IMG/VR virus record: IMGVR_UViG_3300035661_004728
Coordinates: 1 to 40,145 of that record
DNA: 40,145 nt
Source: a virus
Direction: 5' to 3' (one strand)
The notes beneath the pieces are model-generated. The model made no database searches, was not told the origin of the DNA, and was given only the letters and a program-made list of their open reading frames with translations. Positions 14,630 to 22,883 of this stretch are shown here, piece by piece. Positions within the stretch are counted from its first letter, which is position 1. Every line of letters begins with the position of its first letter. Position numbers and translations under genes: made by a program.

Positions 14630-14678
14630 CAGGCGCGTGACGTGCGGGCGTGTGAGGCGAGCGGGCGGGCACTGTCCG
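14464..14678. repeat. CGGACAGT repeat cluster, candidate replication origin
   Basis: The octamer CGGACAGT occurs at 14467-14474 and 14585-14592 and, inverted, at 14547-14554 and 14671-14678. Two copies are part of a longer direct repeat TTACGGACAGT (14464-14474 and 14582-14592), and ACAGTCCGGA occurs at 14470-14479 and 14598-14607. CGGACAGTCCG is itself a palindrome. The cluster lies between the replicative helicase and the NusG-like gene in a stretch with no other convincing gene. Iterons of an origin, or sites for a phage regulator, are the two readings. Confidence 0.55.
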
Positions 14679-14708
14679 TGTCCGTTGGTGTGTTGGGCGT
14701 GAGTTGCG

Positions 14709-15266
14709 ATGGGCGTCGCTGTAGCTGTGGGAATGGGTAAGATGACCTTCCAAGAGAAGACTGATCTCTTCCAGAATGAGCCGAAGGCGAAGGTGTGGCG
14801 CGTATGCCAGACCCGTCAGGGTCAAGAGCGGCTGGCGCTTGAGAACCTGGAAGGCCGGGGCTTCGAGGCCTACCTGCCGATGCACCTGGTGCACTGCATG
14901 CCGAAGGGCCAGCCTGCCCGCAACGTCGGCTATCCGCTCTTCCCGACCTACGTCTTCGTGAAGCCCAACCCGCAGGCGGTGCGCTGGAACAAGGTCTACT
15001 CGACGCGCGGCGTGAAGGCGGTGCTGAACATGCCGGTGAAGGACCGGGTCATTGCCGCCATCCAGGCCCGGGAGATCGACGGCTACGTTCGCCTCGAACA
15101 GGCTGAGCTGCCGGCTCCGAAATGGCAGAAGGGCGAGGCCGTGACCTACGACGGCTACCTCGATGCCATCTTCCAAGAGGCCGTTGACGGACGCCGCGCG
15201 ATGATCCTACTTAGGCTTCTCGGAAGCGAATCACTTCACGAGGTGGCACTGGCGAAACTCTCTTGA
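14709..15266 (+). CDS. NusG/RfaH-like transcription antiterminator
   Basis: A 185-residue NusG-family protein. The NGN domain (about 30-130) begins WRVCQTRQGQERLALENLEG and contains FEAYLP, then GYPLFPTYVFVKP and the STRGVKAVL turn. A C-terminal KOW-like domain follows (WQKGEAVTYDGYLDAIFQEA, about 138-185). NusG-type proteins bind RNA polymerase and change pausing and termination. It is the last gene before the late operon, and an intrinsic terminator lies 41 nt after its stop, so it is a candidate late-gene antiterminator. The start could be ATG 14709 or the internal ATG at 14742. Confidence 0.85.
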   Translation: MGVAVAVGMGKMTFQEKTDLFQNEPKAKVWRVCQTRQGQERLALENLEGRGFEAYLPMHLVHCMPKGQPARNVGYPLFPTYVFVKPNPQAVRWNKVYSTRGVKAVLNMPVKDRVIAAIQAREIDGYVRLEQAELPAPKWQKGEAVTYDGYLDAIFQEAVDGRRAMILLRLLGSESLHEVALAKLS

Positions 15267-15307
15267 GCGCCGGTGCGGATGCCATTCCGAACCAACCCCA
15301 TTCAGTC

Positions 15308-15341
15308 AGCCCGCCGCGAGTGCAAATCCGGCGGGCTTTCT
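15308..15341 (+). terminator. terminator between NusG-like gene and late operon
   Basis: AGCCCGCCG (15308-15316) pairs perfectly with CGGCGGGCT (15329-15337) across a 12-nt loop, followed by a short T-rich run (TTTCT). It follows the NusG-like gene and precedes TerS by about 180 nt. The rest of the gap (15342-15521) is GC-rich; it probably holds the late promoter and may hold the cos site, but neither can be located by eye. Confidence 0.65.
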
Positions 15342-15521
15342 GCATCCAGGCCCCATGGGCGATCCTCCCTAAGCGCAACTGCGCCGCCTCGGCCTGCCGG
15401 GGCGGCGGCCCTCTGCCTCGGCACGGGTCCTTTCCAGGGCCCGGCGCCTATACGGTCGAGCGGAGCGCGGGGGGTGTACCGGTGGGGCGGGAAAAAGGAT
15501 TTCAACCTTGGCAACTTTCGC

Positions 15522-16070
15522 ATGGCTGATGCGCCTCAACTGATGAGCGCGACCGACTTCGCCGCCTACAAGGGGGTGACGAAGGGGACGGTGTCGAAGT
15601 GGAAGGCGCGGGGGCTGGTCATTCTTCAGGGCCGGTTCGTGGATGTCGCCAGGACGGATGCGCTGGTGGACCGGCTGGTGGACGCGACGCAGGGCAGGCC
15701 GCGGGCCGGGCAGGCGGCGCAGGTCATTCCGATGGTGGCAGAGCCGGCGGCGCCGCAAGGGCCTTCGGTGCGCGACGAGCTGGTGGCGGAACAGATCGTC
15801 CGCCGCCGGATGGAGAACGAACGGGCGGCCGGCGGCCTGGTGGCCCTGGGCGAGGTGGAGAGCCGGGCGGCGGAGAGCGGGCGGCGGGTGCGCGAAGGCA
15901 TGCACGCCATGGCGCGGATGCTGGCCGAGCGGCTGGCGACGATGACCGAGCCCCGCGAGATCACCGCCCTGCTGAGCGAAGAGATCGACGCCGTCTGCGG
16001 CCGCCTGGCCGACGCCCTGGAGGCCGAGACAGCGCCGGCTGAGCCCCTGCCCGAGCTGGTAGAGGCGTGA
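15522..16070 (+). CDS. terminase small subunit (probable)
   Basis: A 182-residue protein. The N-terminal segment is a MerR/Nu1-like helix-turn-helix (TDFAAYKGVTKGTVSKWKAR, then GLVILQGRFVDV), as in the lambda Nu1 family. A helical region (about 90-160) suits oligomerisation, and the tail is acidic. It overlaps TerL by 4 nt. It would recognise the packaging site and present it to the large subunit. I use ATG 15522 because the sequence upstream, although open, does not look like protein. Confidence 0.8.
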   Translation: MADAPQLMSATDFAAYKGVTKGTVSKWKARGLVILQGRFVDVARTDALVDRLVDATQGRPRAGQAAQVIPMVAEPAAPQGPSVRDELVAEQIVRRRMENERAAGGLVALGEVESRAAESGRRVREGMHAMARMLAERLATMTEPREITALLSEEIDAVCGRLADALEAETAPAEPLPELVEA

Positions 16071-18226
16071 AGCCCCTGGACTATGCGCGGTTCGGACCTG
16101 TCGGCCCGATCCTGCAGAACAACGCGCAGCGGCTGGACCGGGCCTTCGCCTCCGGCCTGCGCCCGCCGCCCCGCATCGACGTGGCCGAGTGGGCCGAACA
16201 GCATCGCCGCTTCCCGGAAGAGAGCCCCTATCCCGGCCCCTGGCGGCACGAGACGGCCCTCTACCTGGTGGAGATCATGGGCTGCCTCAGCCCGCACCAT
16301 CCCTGCAGCCAGGTGGTCTGCATCAAGTGCGCCCAGTCGGGCGGCTCGGCCTCCGGCGAAAACTGGATCGGCTACATCGCCGACGTGGCGCCCGGCCCGG
16401 CCCTCTACGTGCAGGCCAACGTCCGCGCCGCCGAGGACTGGGCGCGGGACAAGCTGTGGCCGATGATCCTGGCCACGCCGAAACTGGACCCGCGCCGGCG
16501 CGGCGCGGTGAAGGGCAAGGGCGAGCAGGGCGGCGACGAGGACACCGGCTCCACCAAGCTGCGGATCAAGTTCCGTCGCGGCGGTTCCCTCCTCCTGGCC
16601 GGCTCCAACTCGGCAGCGACCCTTTCGGCGCACACCGTGCGCTACGCCATCGAGGACGATCTCGATCGGTTCGCCGACGACGTGGAAGGGCAGGGCAGCC
16701 CCGAGACCATGGTGACGGCCCGCCTGCGGGTCTACACCCGCCAGGGCCTGTCCAAGCGCTTCAAGATCTCGACGCCCACGATCAAGGGCGCCTCGAAGAT
16801 CGGGGCGGCCTGGGGCCTCAGCGACCAGCGGCGGTTCTACTTCCGCTGCCCCCATTGCGCGGCCCGGTTCCGCCCGGAATTCGCCGACCTGAAGTGGCCC
16901 GAGGGCAAGCCCCGCGAGGCCCACCTGGCGGCGCCCTGCTGCGGCCAGGCCATCGAGCACTGGCAGAAGACGGCCATGACCACGGCCGACGGCTGGTGCC
17001 CCACGGCGGAGACGGTTGACGGCGACGGCGTCGTCACCGCCCCGCCCCGGATCATCCCGCTGGAGGCGGACTTCCAGGCCTGGCGCGCCCGCGACATGGG
17101 CGAGCGCCAGCCGGGCTTCCACATCGGCGGGATCATCTCCGCCTTCCTGGCCTGGGCCGACCTGTGCGCCGCCTTCGTGGACGCCAAGGGCGACCTGAAC
17201 AAGCTGAAGGCCTGGACCAACCTGGATCTTGGCGAGGAATTCGAGGTCAAGGGCAACGCCCCGGACCACGAGAAGCTCAGCCAGCTGCTGGAACAGGACT
17301 GGGGCGTCGGCCAGATGCCGATCGGCCCCGTGGCCACCACCATGGGCGTCGACGTCCAGGGCGACGGCCTCTACCAGGAGACCCTGGGCTGGGGCCCGAG
17401 CGCGGAGAGCTGGTCCCTGTTCGCCAGCTTCATCCCCGGCGCCACGGACGTGCCGGGCGAGGGGGCCTGGAAGGACCTGGACGCGCTGGTGAAGCGTGGC
17501 GTGATCTACCCGGGCGGCAAGGCCCTGCCCATCGACCAAGTCTGCGTGGACGCGGGCTATCACACGGCGGCAGCTGAAGCCTTCTGCCGTGGCCACTCCA
17601 ACCGCCTGGCGGTGTTCGGCCGGCCGGGCTGGACCCTGCCGGTGCTGGGACGCGGCGAGAACCTGCGCTATCAGCAGCGCGGTTCGCGCGCCGGGCAGGC
17701 CACGAAGAAGGCCGAGGACAAGGCCTATCTGGTCGGCACCTATGGCGTAAAGCTGACCTTCTACGGCTACCTGACGCAGACGCTGAGGGTGGCCGAGGAT
17801 GAGGCCAAGACACAGATGGCCGTGCAGGCGATCGGGCGCTGCCACTTCGGCCGCGACACGCCGGCGGACCACTTTCTGCAACTGACCTCTGAAGCCATCG
17901 CGGTGCGGACTGTCAACCGCTACTCGAAGCGCGAGTGGCATGTGCTGCCCGGACGGCCGAACCACTACCTGGACTGCCGGGTCTACAACCACGCCGCCGC
18001 GGCCAAGCTGCTGCTGGACCGGCTGACCCCGGACGATTGGGCCCGCCTGCGCGACGAGCGCTGCGCGGCCAAGGATCCGGTCCAGGGCGACCTGCTGGCC
18101 CAGCCGCCCCGGGCGGCGGCGCCCGCCTCGGCCCAGGGCGGCCAATCGGCGCACGGCGTGCGCGGCATGGCGCGTGACGCCTGGATCAAGACGAACGAGG
18201 GAGGCTGGCTCGATGGCGACCGTTAA
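16067..18226 (+). CDS. terminase large subunit, lambda gpA family
   Basis: A 719-residue packaging ATPase/nuclease of the GpA family. The ATPase has a deviant Walker A, KCAQSGGS (87-94), which lines up with the lambda gpA KSARVGYS type rather than GKT. A Walker B-like acidic cluster follows (RYAIEDDLDRF, about 196-206). A zinc-binding linker (FRCPHC and then PCCGQ, about 263-300) separates it from the C-terminal nuclease (TTMGVDVQGDGLYQETLGWG, and later QVCVDAGYHTAAAEAFC, with the Asp residues expected to bind metal). The type implies cos-like cohesive-end packaging. Confidence 0.95.
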   Translation: MKPLDYARFGPVGPILQNNAQRLDRAFASGLRPPPRIDVAEWAEQHRRFPEESPYPGPWRHETALYLVEIMGCLSPHHPCSQVVCIKCAQSGGSASGENWIGYIADVAPGPALYVQANVRAAEDWARDKLWPMILATPKLDPRRRGAVKGKGEQGGDEDTGSTKLRIKFRRGGSLLLAGSNSAATLSAHTVRYAIEDDLDRFADDVEGQGSPETMVTARLRVYTRQGLSKRFKISTPTIKGASKIGAAWGLSDQRRFYFRCPHCAARFRPEFADLKWPEGKPREAHLAAPCCGQAIEHWQKTAMTTADGWCPTAETVDGDGVVTAPPRIIPLEADFQAWRARDMGERQPGFHIGGIISAFLAWADLCAAFVDAKGDLNKLKAWTNLDLGEEFEVKGNAPDHEKLSQLLEQDWGVGQMPIGPVATTMGVDVQGDGLYQETLGWGPSAESWSLFASFIPGATDVPGEGAWKDLDALVKRGVIYPGGKALPIDQVCVDAGYHTAAAEAFCRGHSNRLAVFGRPGWTLPVLGRGENLRYQQRGSRAGQATKKAEDKAYLVGTYGVKLTFYGYLTQTLRVAEDEAKTQMAVQAIGRCHFGRDTPADHFLQLTSEAIAVRTVNRYSKREWHVLPGRPNHYLDCRVYNHAAAAKLLLDRLTPDDWARLRDERCAAKDPVQGDLLAQPPRAAAPASAQGGQSAHGVRGMARDAWIKTNEGGWLDGDR

Positions 18227-18416
18227 CTACCAGGCCGCCGTCGATGCGCTGGAAACGGCGCTGATCAATGGCAAGCTGCGCGTGGAGGTCAACGGCGAGC
18301 TGGTGATCTACCAGAGCGCCGGCGACATGATCACCCGCCTCAACTACTTCAAGGGCCAGTTGGCCCTGGCGGCGGGGACCTCCAACACCACCCTGGCCGC
18401 GTTCGTGGCCGGCTGA
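18213..18416 (+). CDS. gpW-like head-tail joining protein
   Basis: A 67-residue protein with the gpW pattern: helix (NYQAAVDALETALINGKLRV), short beta hairpin (EVNGELVIYQSA) and second helix (GDMITRLNYFKGQLA). In lambda, gpW sits under the portal and completes the head before the tail joins. It lies between TerL and portal, exactly as in lambda, overlapping both. ATG 18213 has a GGGAGG ribosome site. Confidence 0.8.
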   Translation: MATVNYQAAVDALETALINGKLRVEVNGELVIYQSAGDMITRLNYFKGQLALAAGTSNTTLAAFVAG

Positions 18417-19933
18417 TGGCTCTGCTCGACGACCTCATCGGGGTGTTCTCACCCAAGGCCGCCGCTGAACGGCTGGCCTATCGGGGCGCCTATGAGGCCC
18501 AGAAGCGCCTGCAGGCCCAGGCGCGGCGTTATGAAGGCGCTGATCGAGGCCGCCTGGCCGGTCGCCACAAGGCCACGTTCGGCTCGGCGGATGCTGAGAT
18601 GTTTCCGGACCTGCCCTATCTACGAGCTAATCAGCGCCAGCTGATCCGGGACAACCCTTACGCCACCACGGCGCTGCGCAACCTGACTTGCGACCTGATC
18701 GGCGACGGCATCACCACACGGGCCGAACACCCGGATCCCAAGATCCGCCAGATCGCCCAGGACTACTGGGACAAGCAGGCTGAGGCCCGCATTTGGGGCG
18801 GCGAAGACTTCTACGGCCACCAGAAGCTGGCCACCCGCGGGATGATCGAAGGCGGCGACACCCTGACGATCTGGGAAGCCGACGACCTGGGCCCCGACGG
18901 CCGAGTGAAGCTGCTGGAGGCCGAGTATCTGGTGGCCGTGCGCGACCAACTGCTGCCGGACGGGGGCAAGATCATCCAGGGCGTGGAGTTCGACAAGACC
19001 GGCCAAGTGGTGGCCTACCACATCTATCAGCGCCATCCAGGCGACCGGCTATATCCCGGCAACAACTTCCAGACCCTGCGGATCGAGGCGCAGTACGCCG
19101 ACCACCTGTTCGAGCCCCTGCGGCCCGGACAGACGCGCGGCGCACCCTGGTTCCACGCGGCGATCAGTCGCCTGCGCGACATCAATGACCTGGAAGAGTC
19201 GCTGCGGATCAAGCGCCGGGTCGAGGCCTGCCTGGCGGTGTTCCGCACCCCCGGCGAAAGCGGCCAGACCAGCCCCCTGGGCGAGAAGACGGTCCAGACC
19301 GACGGCACGCCCACGTGGGAAAATCTGCGTCCCGGCATGGTGGTCACCGGCCAGCCCGGCGAAACCTTGACCGTGGTCAACCCCAACAGCAGCGGCGGCG
19401 ATGATGCCCTGCTGCGCTACCAGCTGATGACCACCATGGCCTGCATGGGCGTGCCCTATCACGTGGGCACCGGGGACGTGAGCCAGGCCAACTATTCCGG
19501 GCTGCGGGCGGACGACATCCCCTACCGCCGGCGCCTGAACGACTGGGGCTGGAACACCATCGTGCCGCGCACGATCACCCCGGCCTTCAATCGCGTCATG
19601 CGCCGCGCCGCCCTGCTGCTGCGCAAGCCCGAGCTTCTGCAGGTGGTGGGCAAGCACACCCTGCCGCCCCGCGCCTGGGTCGACCCGTTGAAGGACGGCC
19701 AGGCCGAGCTGATGGAGATCCGATCGATCCCCGGCGCCATGGACATCGCCATGGCTGAACGGGGCATGGACCTGCCGACCGCTATCAAGCGGCAGCAGGA
19801 GATCAACGCCATGATCGACGCCGCCGGCCTGGTGCTGGACAGCGACCCCCGCCGTTCCAACGGCATGGGGGGGCTGCAACCCGCCGCCGGATACATCGCG
19901 CCCAAGGGCGGCGCGGACAACACCGCCGGCTGA
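18416..19933 (+). CDS. portal protein, lambda family
   Basis: A 505-residue portal protein of the lambda gpB family, forming the dodecameric DNA channel of the head. Typical segments are RANQRQLIRDNPYATTALRN near residue 65, GEDFYGHQKLATRGMIEGGD near 125 and the GTGDVSQANYSGLRADDIPY motif near 350, followed by a WGWNTIVPRTITPAF stretch. The last 40 residues are a disordered Gly/Pro tail. The start overlaps the gpW-like stop by one base. Confidence 0.95.
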   Translation: MALLDDLIGVFSPKAAAERLAYRGAYEAQKRLQAQARRYEGADRGRLAGRHKATFGSADAEMFPDLPYLRANQRQLIRDNPYATTALRNLTCDLIGDGITTRAEHPDPKIRQIAQDYWDKQAEARIWGGEDFYGHQKLATRGMIEGGDTLTIWEADDLGPDGRVKLLEAEYLVAVRDQLLPDGGKIIQGVEFDKTGQVVAYHIYQRHPGDRLYPGNNFQTLRIEAQYADHLFEPLRPGQTRGAPWFHAAISRLRDINDLEESLRIKRRVEACLAVFRTPGESGQTSPLGEKTVQTDGTPTWENLRPGMVVTGQPGETLTVVNPNSSGGDDALLRYQLMTTMACMGVPYHVGTGDVSQANYSGLRADDIPYRRRLNDWGWNTIVPRTITPAFNRVMRRAALLLRKPELLQVVGKHTLPPRAWVDPLKDGQAELMEIRSIPGAMDIAMAERGMDLPTAIKRQQEINAMIDAAGLVLDSDPRRSNGMGGLQPAAGYIAPKGGADNTAG

Positions 19934-19953
19934 GGCCGACCCGGAGACCTTCC

Positions 19954-22008
19954 ATGACCGACACCCAGACGCGCCGGCAGGTGGCCGGCGCTGTGCAGTA
20001 TCGCGCGGCCGCCGCCTCCAGCTACGACCCGCAGGCCCATACCGTGGAGCTGGTGCTGGCCACGGAAACGCCGGTGCTGACGCCCGGCTGGCGGATCGGC
20101 CTCGACGGCCCCTACTACGAGATCCTGGACATGAGCCCGGGCGCCGTGGACCTGAGCCAGGTGGCCGCCGGCAACTGTCCGGCGCTGATGGATCACGACT
20201 GGTGCTGCCTGGACTCGCGCCTGGGGGTGATCGACCAGGCCAGCATCCAGGACCGCACGCTGGTGACGCGCATCCAGTTCTCCACCTCTGAACAGGCGTT
20301 GGAGATGGAGGCCGAGCTGGCCGGGCCCGCGCCGCCCAAGGCGAGCGCCGGCTACCAGGTCACTGAGCTGATGCTGGAGCGCTTCGACGCCGACATTCCC
20401 GTCTATCGCGCCACCCGCTGGGTGCTGCGCGAAGGCAGCTTCGTTTCCCTCGCCGCCGACCTGAATGCAGGGGTTCGGGCGGATCACGGTTTGACCCCCT
20501 GCGTCATCATGGAGACCCGCGCAATGCGTGAGGACAACAACGCCGCCGGGTCTTCGGCCGGCGAAACGGAAAACACCACCACGGGCGGCGGGACTGAAAC
20601 CGTCGTCACCCCCGGCGATGGCCAGCGCGCCCTCGCCCCCGTCATCAGCACTGCCGCCGCTCCCGCGGCGCTGACGGTAATGGCTACCCTGGCCCTGCTG
20701 GACCAGGCGCGCAGCCTGGGCGTCGAGCCCCAGGCCCGGGCCGCCATCGAGGCCGCGGGCGCCACGGAGGCCAGCGTCTCGGCGGTCATCCTGCAGCAGG
20801 CCTCGGCCCGCCAGGCGGCCCAAACCGGCGGCGTCTCGGCCTTCAGCGCCGGCCGCGCCGGCGATGAGCGCGAGAACACCCGCCTCGGTCTGCAGGCGGC
20901 CCTGGTGGTCGGCATGCGCGGCGGACAGGCGCGGGTCTACCGGCCCCATGACAACGCCGCCGCCGTGCGGGTGGCCGACAACGCCCAGGCCCAGGCCCGG
21001 GCGGCCGAAGAGTTCGAACGGGCCCGCCCGCACATGGGCCTCGGCATCGCCGAGATCGCCGCCCTCTGCCTCGGCGAACGGGCGCTGCCGCGCTCGGCTG
21101 CCGATCGCCTGGAGCTGTTCAGCCGGGCCTTCCACGTGACCAGCGACTTCCCCAACCTGCTGTCCAACGCGCTCAACCAGCGCCTGCTGGAGCAGTATGT
21201 GGTGGCCACGCCGGTCTATCGCCGCATCGCCCAGCAGATGACCTTCATGGATTTCCGCAGCCATGACCTGATTCGCGTCGGCGACTTCCCCGGCCTGCAG
21301 CCGGTGGCGGAAGACGGCGAGATCAAGTTCGGCACCTTCGGGGACAAGAAGGAATCGGCCGTCGTCGCCAGCTACGGCGTCCAGTTCGGCCTATCGCGCC
21401 AGCTGCTGATCAACGACCGCCTGAACGGCATCGACCAGGCCCTGGCCAGCTATGGCATCCAGGTGGCCCTGTTCGAGGAGAAGACCTTCTTCGCCATGAA
21501 GAACGTCTCCAGCGGCGTCGGCCCGACCCTGGTGGAAGACGGCACGGCGGTGTTCACCTCCGGCCACGGCAACTACACCGGCACGGGCACGGCCATCACC
21601 AACGCGGCCCTGGGCATCGGGCGCGCCTCCCTGCGCAAGATGAAGAACCTGCAGGGCGACCAGATCGGCGTCGGGCCTTCCATCCTGCTGGTCTCGCCGG
21701 ACAAGGAGACCGAGGCGCAGTCGATCCTGTGGAACCTGCAGGGCGCCAGCGCCGCCGCCAACGCCAACATCTTCAGCGGCTCCCTGGAGCTGCTGGTGGG
21801 CGGCCAGCTGACCGGCAACGCCTGGGAGCTGTATCCGGACATCTCTGTGGGCTCCAACTGGATCTGGGGCCACCTGGACGGCTACGACGCGCCCCGCCTG
21901 ACCATGGAGCAGGTCTTCGGCATGCAGGGCGTCAAGGCCCAGGTCGAGCACGACTTCGGCTGCGGCGCCCAGGACTTCCGCTACGGCTACCGCAACCTCG
22001 GCGCCTAA
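19954..22008 (+). CDS. prohead protease - major capsid protein fusion
   Basis: A 684-residue fusion. Residues about 10-180 form a HK97-type prohead protease: ALMDHDW with His81, the SRLGVIDQASIQ strand, and an EGSFVSLAAD segment holding the likely catalytic Ser. A low-complexity Thr/Gly/Ala and helical linker (about 195-330) probably acts as scaffold. The major capsid domain begins near 345 (RPHMGLGIAEIAALCLGERA) and contains FMDFRSHDLIRVGDFP and the LMINDRLN-like SRQLLINDRLNGID segment. The protease would cut itself off during maturation. Two strong hairpins follow the gene. Confidence 0.92.
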   Translation: MTDTQTRRQVAGAVQYRAAAASSYDPQAHTVELVLATETPVLTPGWRIGLDGPYYEILDMSPGAVDLSQVAAGNCPALMDHDWCCLDSRLGVIDQASIQDRTLVTRIQFSTSEQALEMEAELAGPAPPKASAGYQVTELMLERFDADIPVYRATRWVLREGSFVSLAADLNAGVRADHGLTPCVIMETRAMREDNNAAGSSAGETENTTTGGGTETVVTPGDGQRALAPVISTAAAPAALTVMATLALLDQARSLGVEPQARAAIEAAGATEASVSAVILQQASARQAAQTGGVSAFSAGRAGDERENTRLGLQAALVVGMRGGQARVYRPHDNAAAVRVADNAQAQARAAEEFERARPHMGLGIAEIAALCLGERALPRSAADRLELFSRAFHVTSDFPNLLSNALNQRLLEQYVVATPVYRRIAQQMTFMDFRSHDLIRVGDFPGLQPVAEDGEIKFGTFGDKKESAVVASYGVQFGLSRQLLINDRLNGIDQALASYGIQVALFEEKTFFAMKNVSSGVGPTLVEDGTAVFTSGHGNYTGTGTAITNAALGIGRASLRKMKNLQGDQIGVGPSILLVSPDKETEAQSILWNLQGASAAANANIFSGSLELLVGGQLTGNAWELYPDISVGSNWIWGHLDGYDAPRLTMEQVFGMQGVKAQVEHDFGCGAQDFRYGYRNLGA

Positions 22009-22033
22009 GCCCAACCTCAGTAACCCGCGTAAG

Positions 22034-22104
22034 CCTGGGGCCGCCTCGGCGGCCCCAGGTCCTCGCCGCCGCCGATTGCCCAGCACCTGGTGCGCCAGGT
22101 GCTG
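22034..22104 (+). repeat. two adjacent perfect hairpins after the capsid gene
   Basis: First hairpin: CCTGGGGCCGCC (22034-22045) with GGCGGCCCCAGG (22048-22059), 2-nt gap. Second: CAGCACCTGG (22081-22090) with CCAGGTGCTG (22095-22104), TGCG loop. Neither has a U run, so they are more likely mRNA 3'-end stabilisers or processing sites that keep capsid message high than full terminators. Confidence 0.75.
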
Positions 22105-22159
22105 CGTTGTCCGCGCCGGATTGGACATTGACCGGCAACTTTCAACCCGGAGAGACACC

Positions 22160-22501
22160 ATGAAGACCGAAATTCAGCGGGGCATTGTCCTCACCCTCAT
22201 CGCGCCCTACGCGCTGACCAACACCGCCACCGCGGCGGCCGGCTTCAAGGTCGGCTCGGCGATCGGCGTGGCCGTGGCCAGTGCCGCCAACGGCGCCTCC
22301 TTCCAAGGTGCGCTCGAAGGCACCTTCCAGGTGACCTCGGACACCGGTGCGGCCTGGACTGCCGGCGACCTGATCTACTGGGACAACACCAACAAGTATT
22401 TCACCAAGACCAGCACCTCCAACTCGAAGTGCGGCATCGCGGGGGCGGACAAGGCCTCCGGAACGGCCCTGGGCATCGTCCGGCTCGTGCCGACCATCTA
22501 G
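22160..22501 (+). CDS. DUF2190-like capsid decoration protein
   Basis: A 113-residue, beta-rich, small-residue protein resembling DUF2190 proteins: APYALTNTATAAAGFKVGSA, GVAVASAANG, then FQVTSDTGAAWTAGDLIYWD and a C-terminal LGIVRLVP strand. Proteins in this position often decorate the capsid surface. CCGGAGAG lies just upstream of ATG 22160. It directly follows the capsid gene and its hairpins. Confidence 0.75.
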   Translation: MKTEIQRGIVLTLIAPYALTNTATAAAGFKVGSAIGVAVASAANGASFQGALEGTFQVTSDTGAAWTAGDLIYWDNTNKYFTKTSTSNSKCGIAGADKASGTALGIVRLVPTI

Positions 22502-22534
22502 TCCACGCCTGAAGCCTGAAGGCCGCCGTTCGCC

Positions 22535-22882
22535 ATGTCCCTTGCCGCCCAGCTGGTCGATGAGCTGTATGCCAGCGAAATCGCCGATGATGCGGTTTGG
22601 ACGCCGGCGGACGGCGGCGCTCCGGCCACGGTGAGGATCTTCCCCAACGAGGCGGAGCAGGCCGTGGACCTGGGGGGGCTGGCGGGGTTCACGCGGAACG
22701 TGGCTTCGCGGACGCTTCGGGTGCGGGTCTCCGAGGTTGCGAGCCCTGAGAAGGGGGATCAGGCGTCGGTGCTGGATTCGTCCGGCGCAGTGACCGAGAT
22801 CCTGACCGTTCAGGGCGCGCCGTCGCGGTTCGGCAATCATCGGCTGGAGTGGCTGGTGGAGCTGTCTGGACCGGAGGGCTGA
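22535..22882 (+). CDS. head completion protein (probable)
   Basis: A 115-residue protein, N-terminal helix (LAAQLVDELYASEIADDAVW) followed by beta strands (RNVASRTLRVRVSEVA; GNHRLEWLVELSG). Size, order and fold pattern fit a head-tail connector or neck protein in the module between the capsid and tail tube genes. The exact family is not recognised, so the role is from position. Confidence 0.6.
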   Translation: MSLAAQLVDELYASEIADDAVWTPADGGAPATVRIFPNEAEQAVDLGGLAGFTRNVASRTLRVRVSEVASPEKGDQASVLDSSGAVTEILTVQGAPSRFGNHRLEWLVELSGPEG

Positions 22883-22883
22883 C

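Noticed and set aside
15626-18154. Minus-strand open frame of about 842 codons opposite TerS and TerL
   Set aside because: Shadow of the terminase genes caused by GC-rich third positions; no recognisable motif and no start with a ribosome site.
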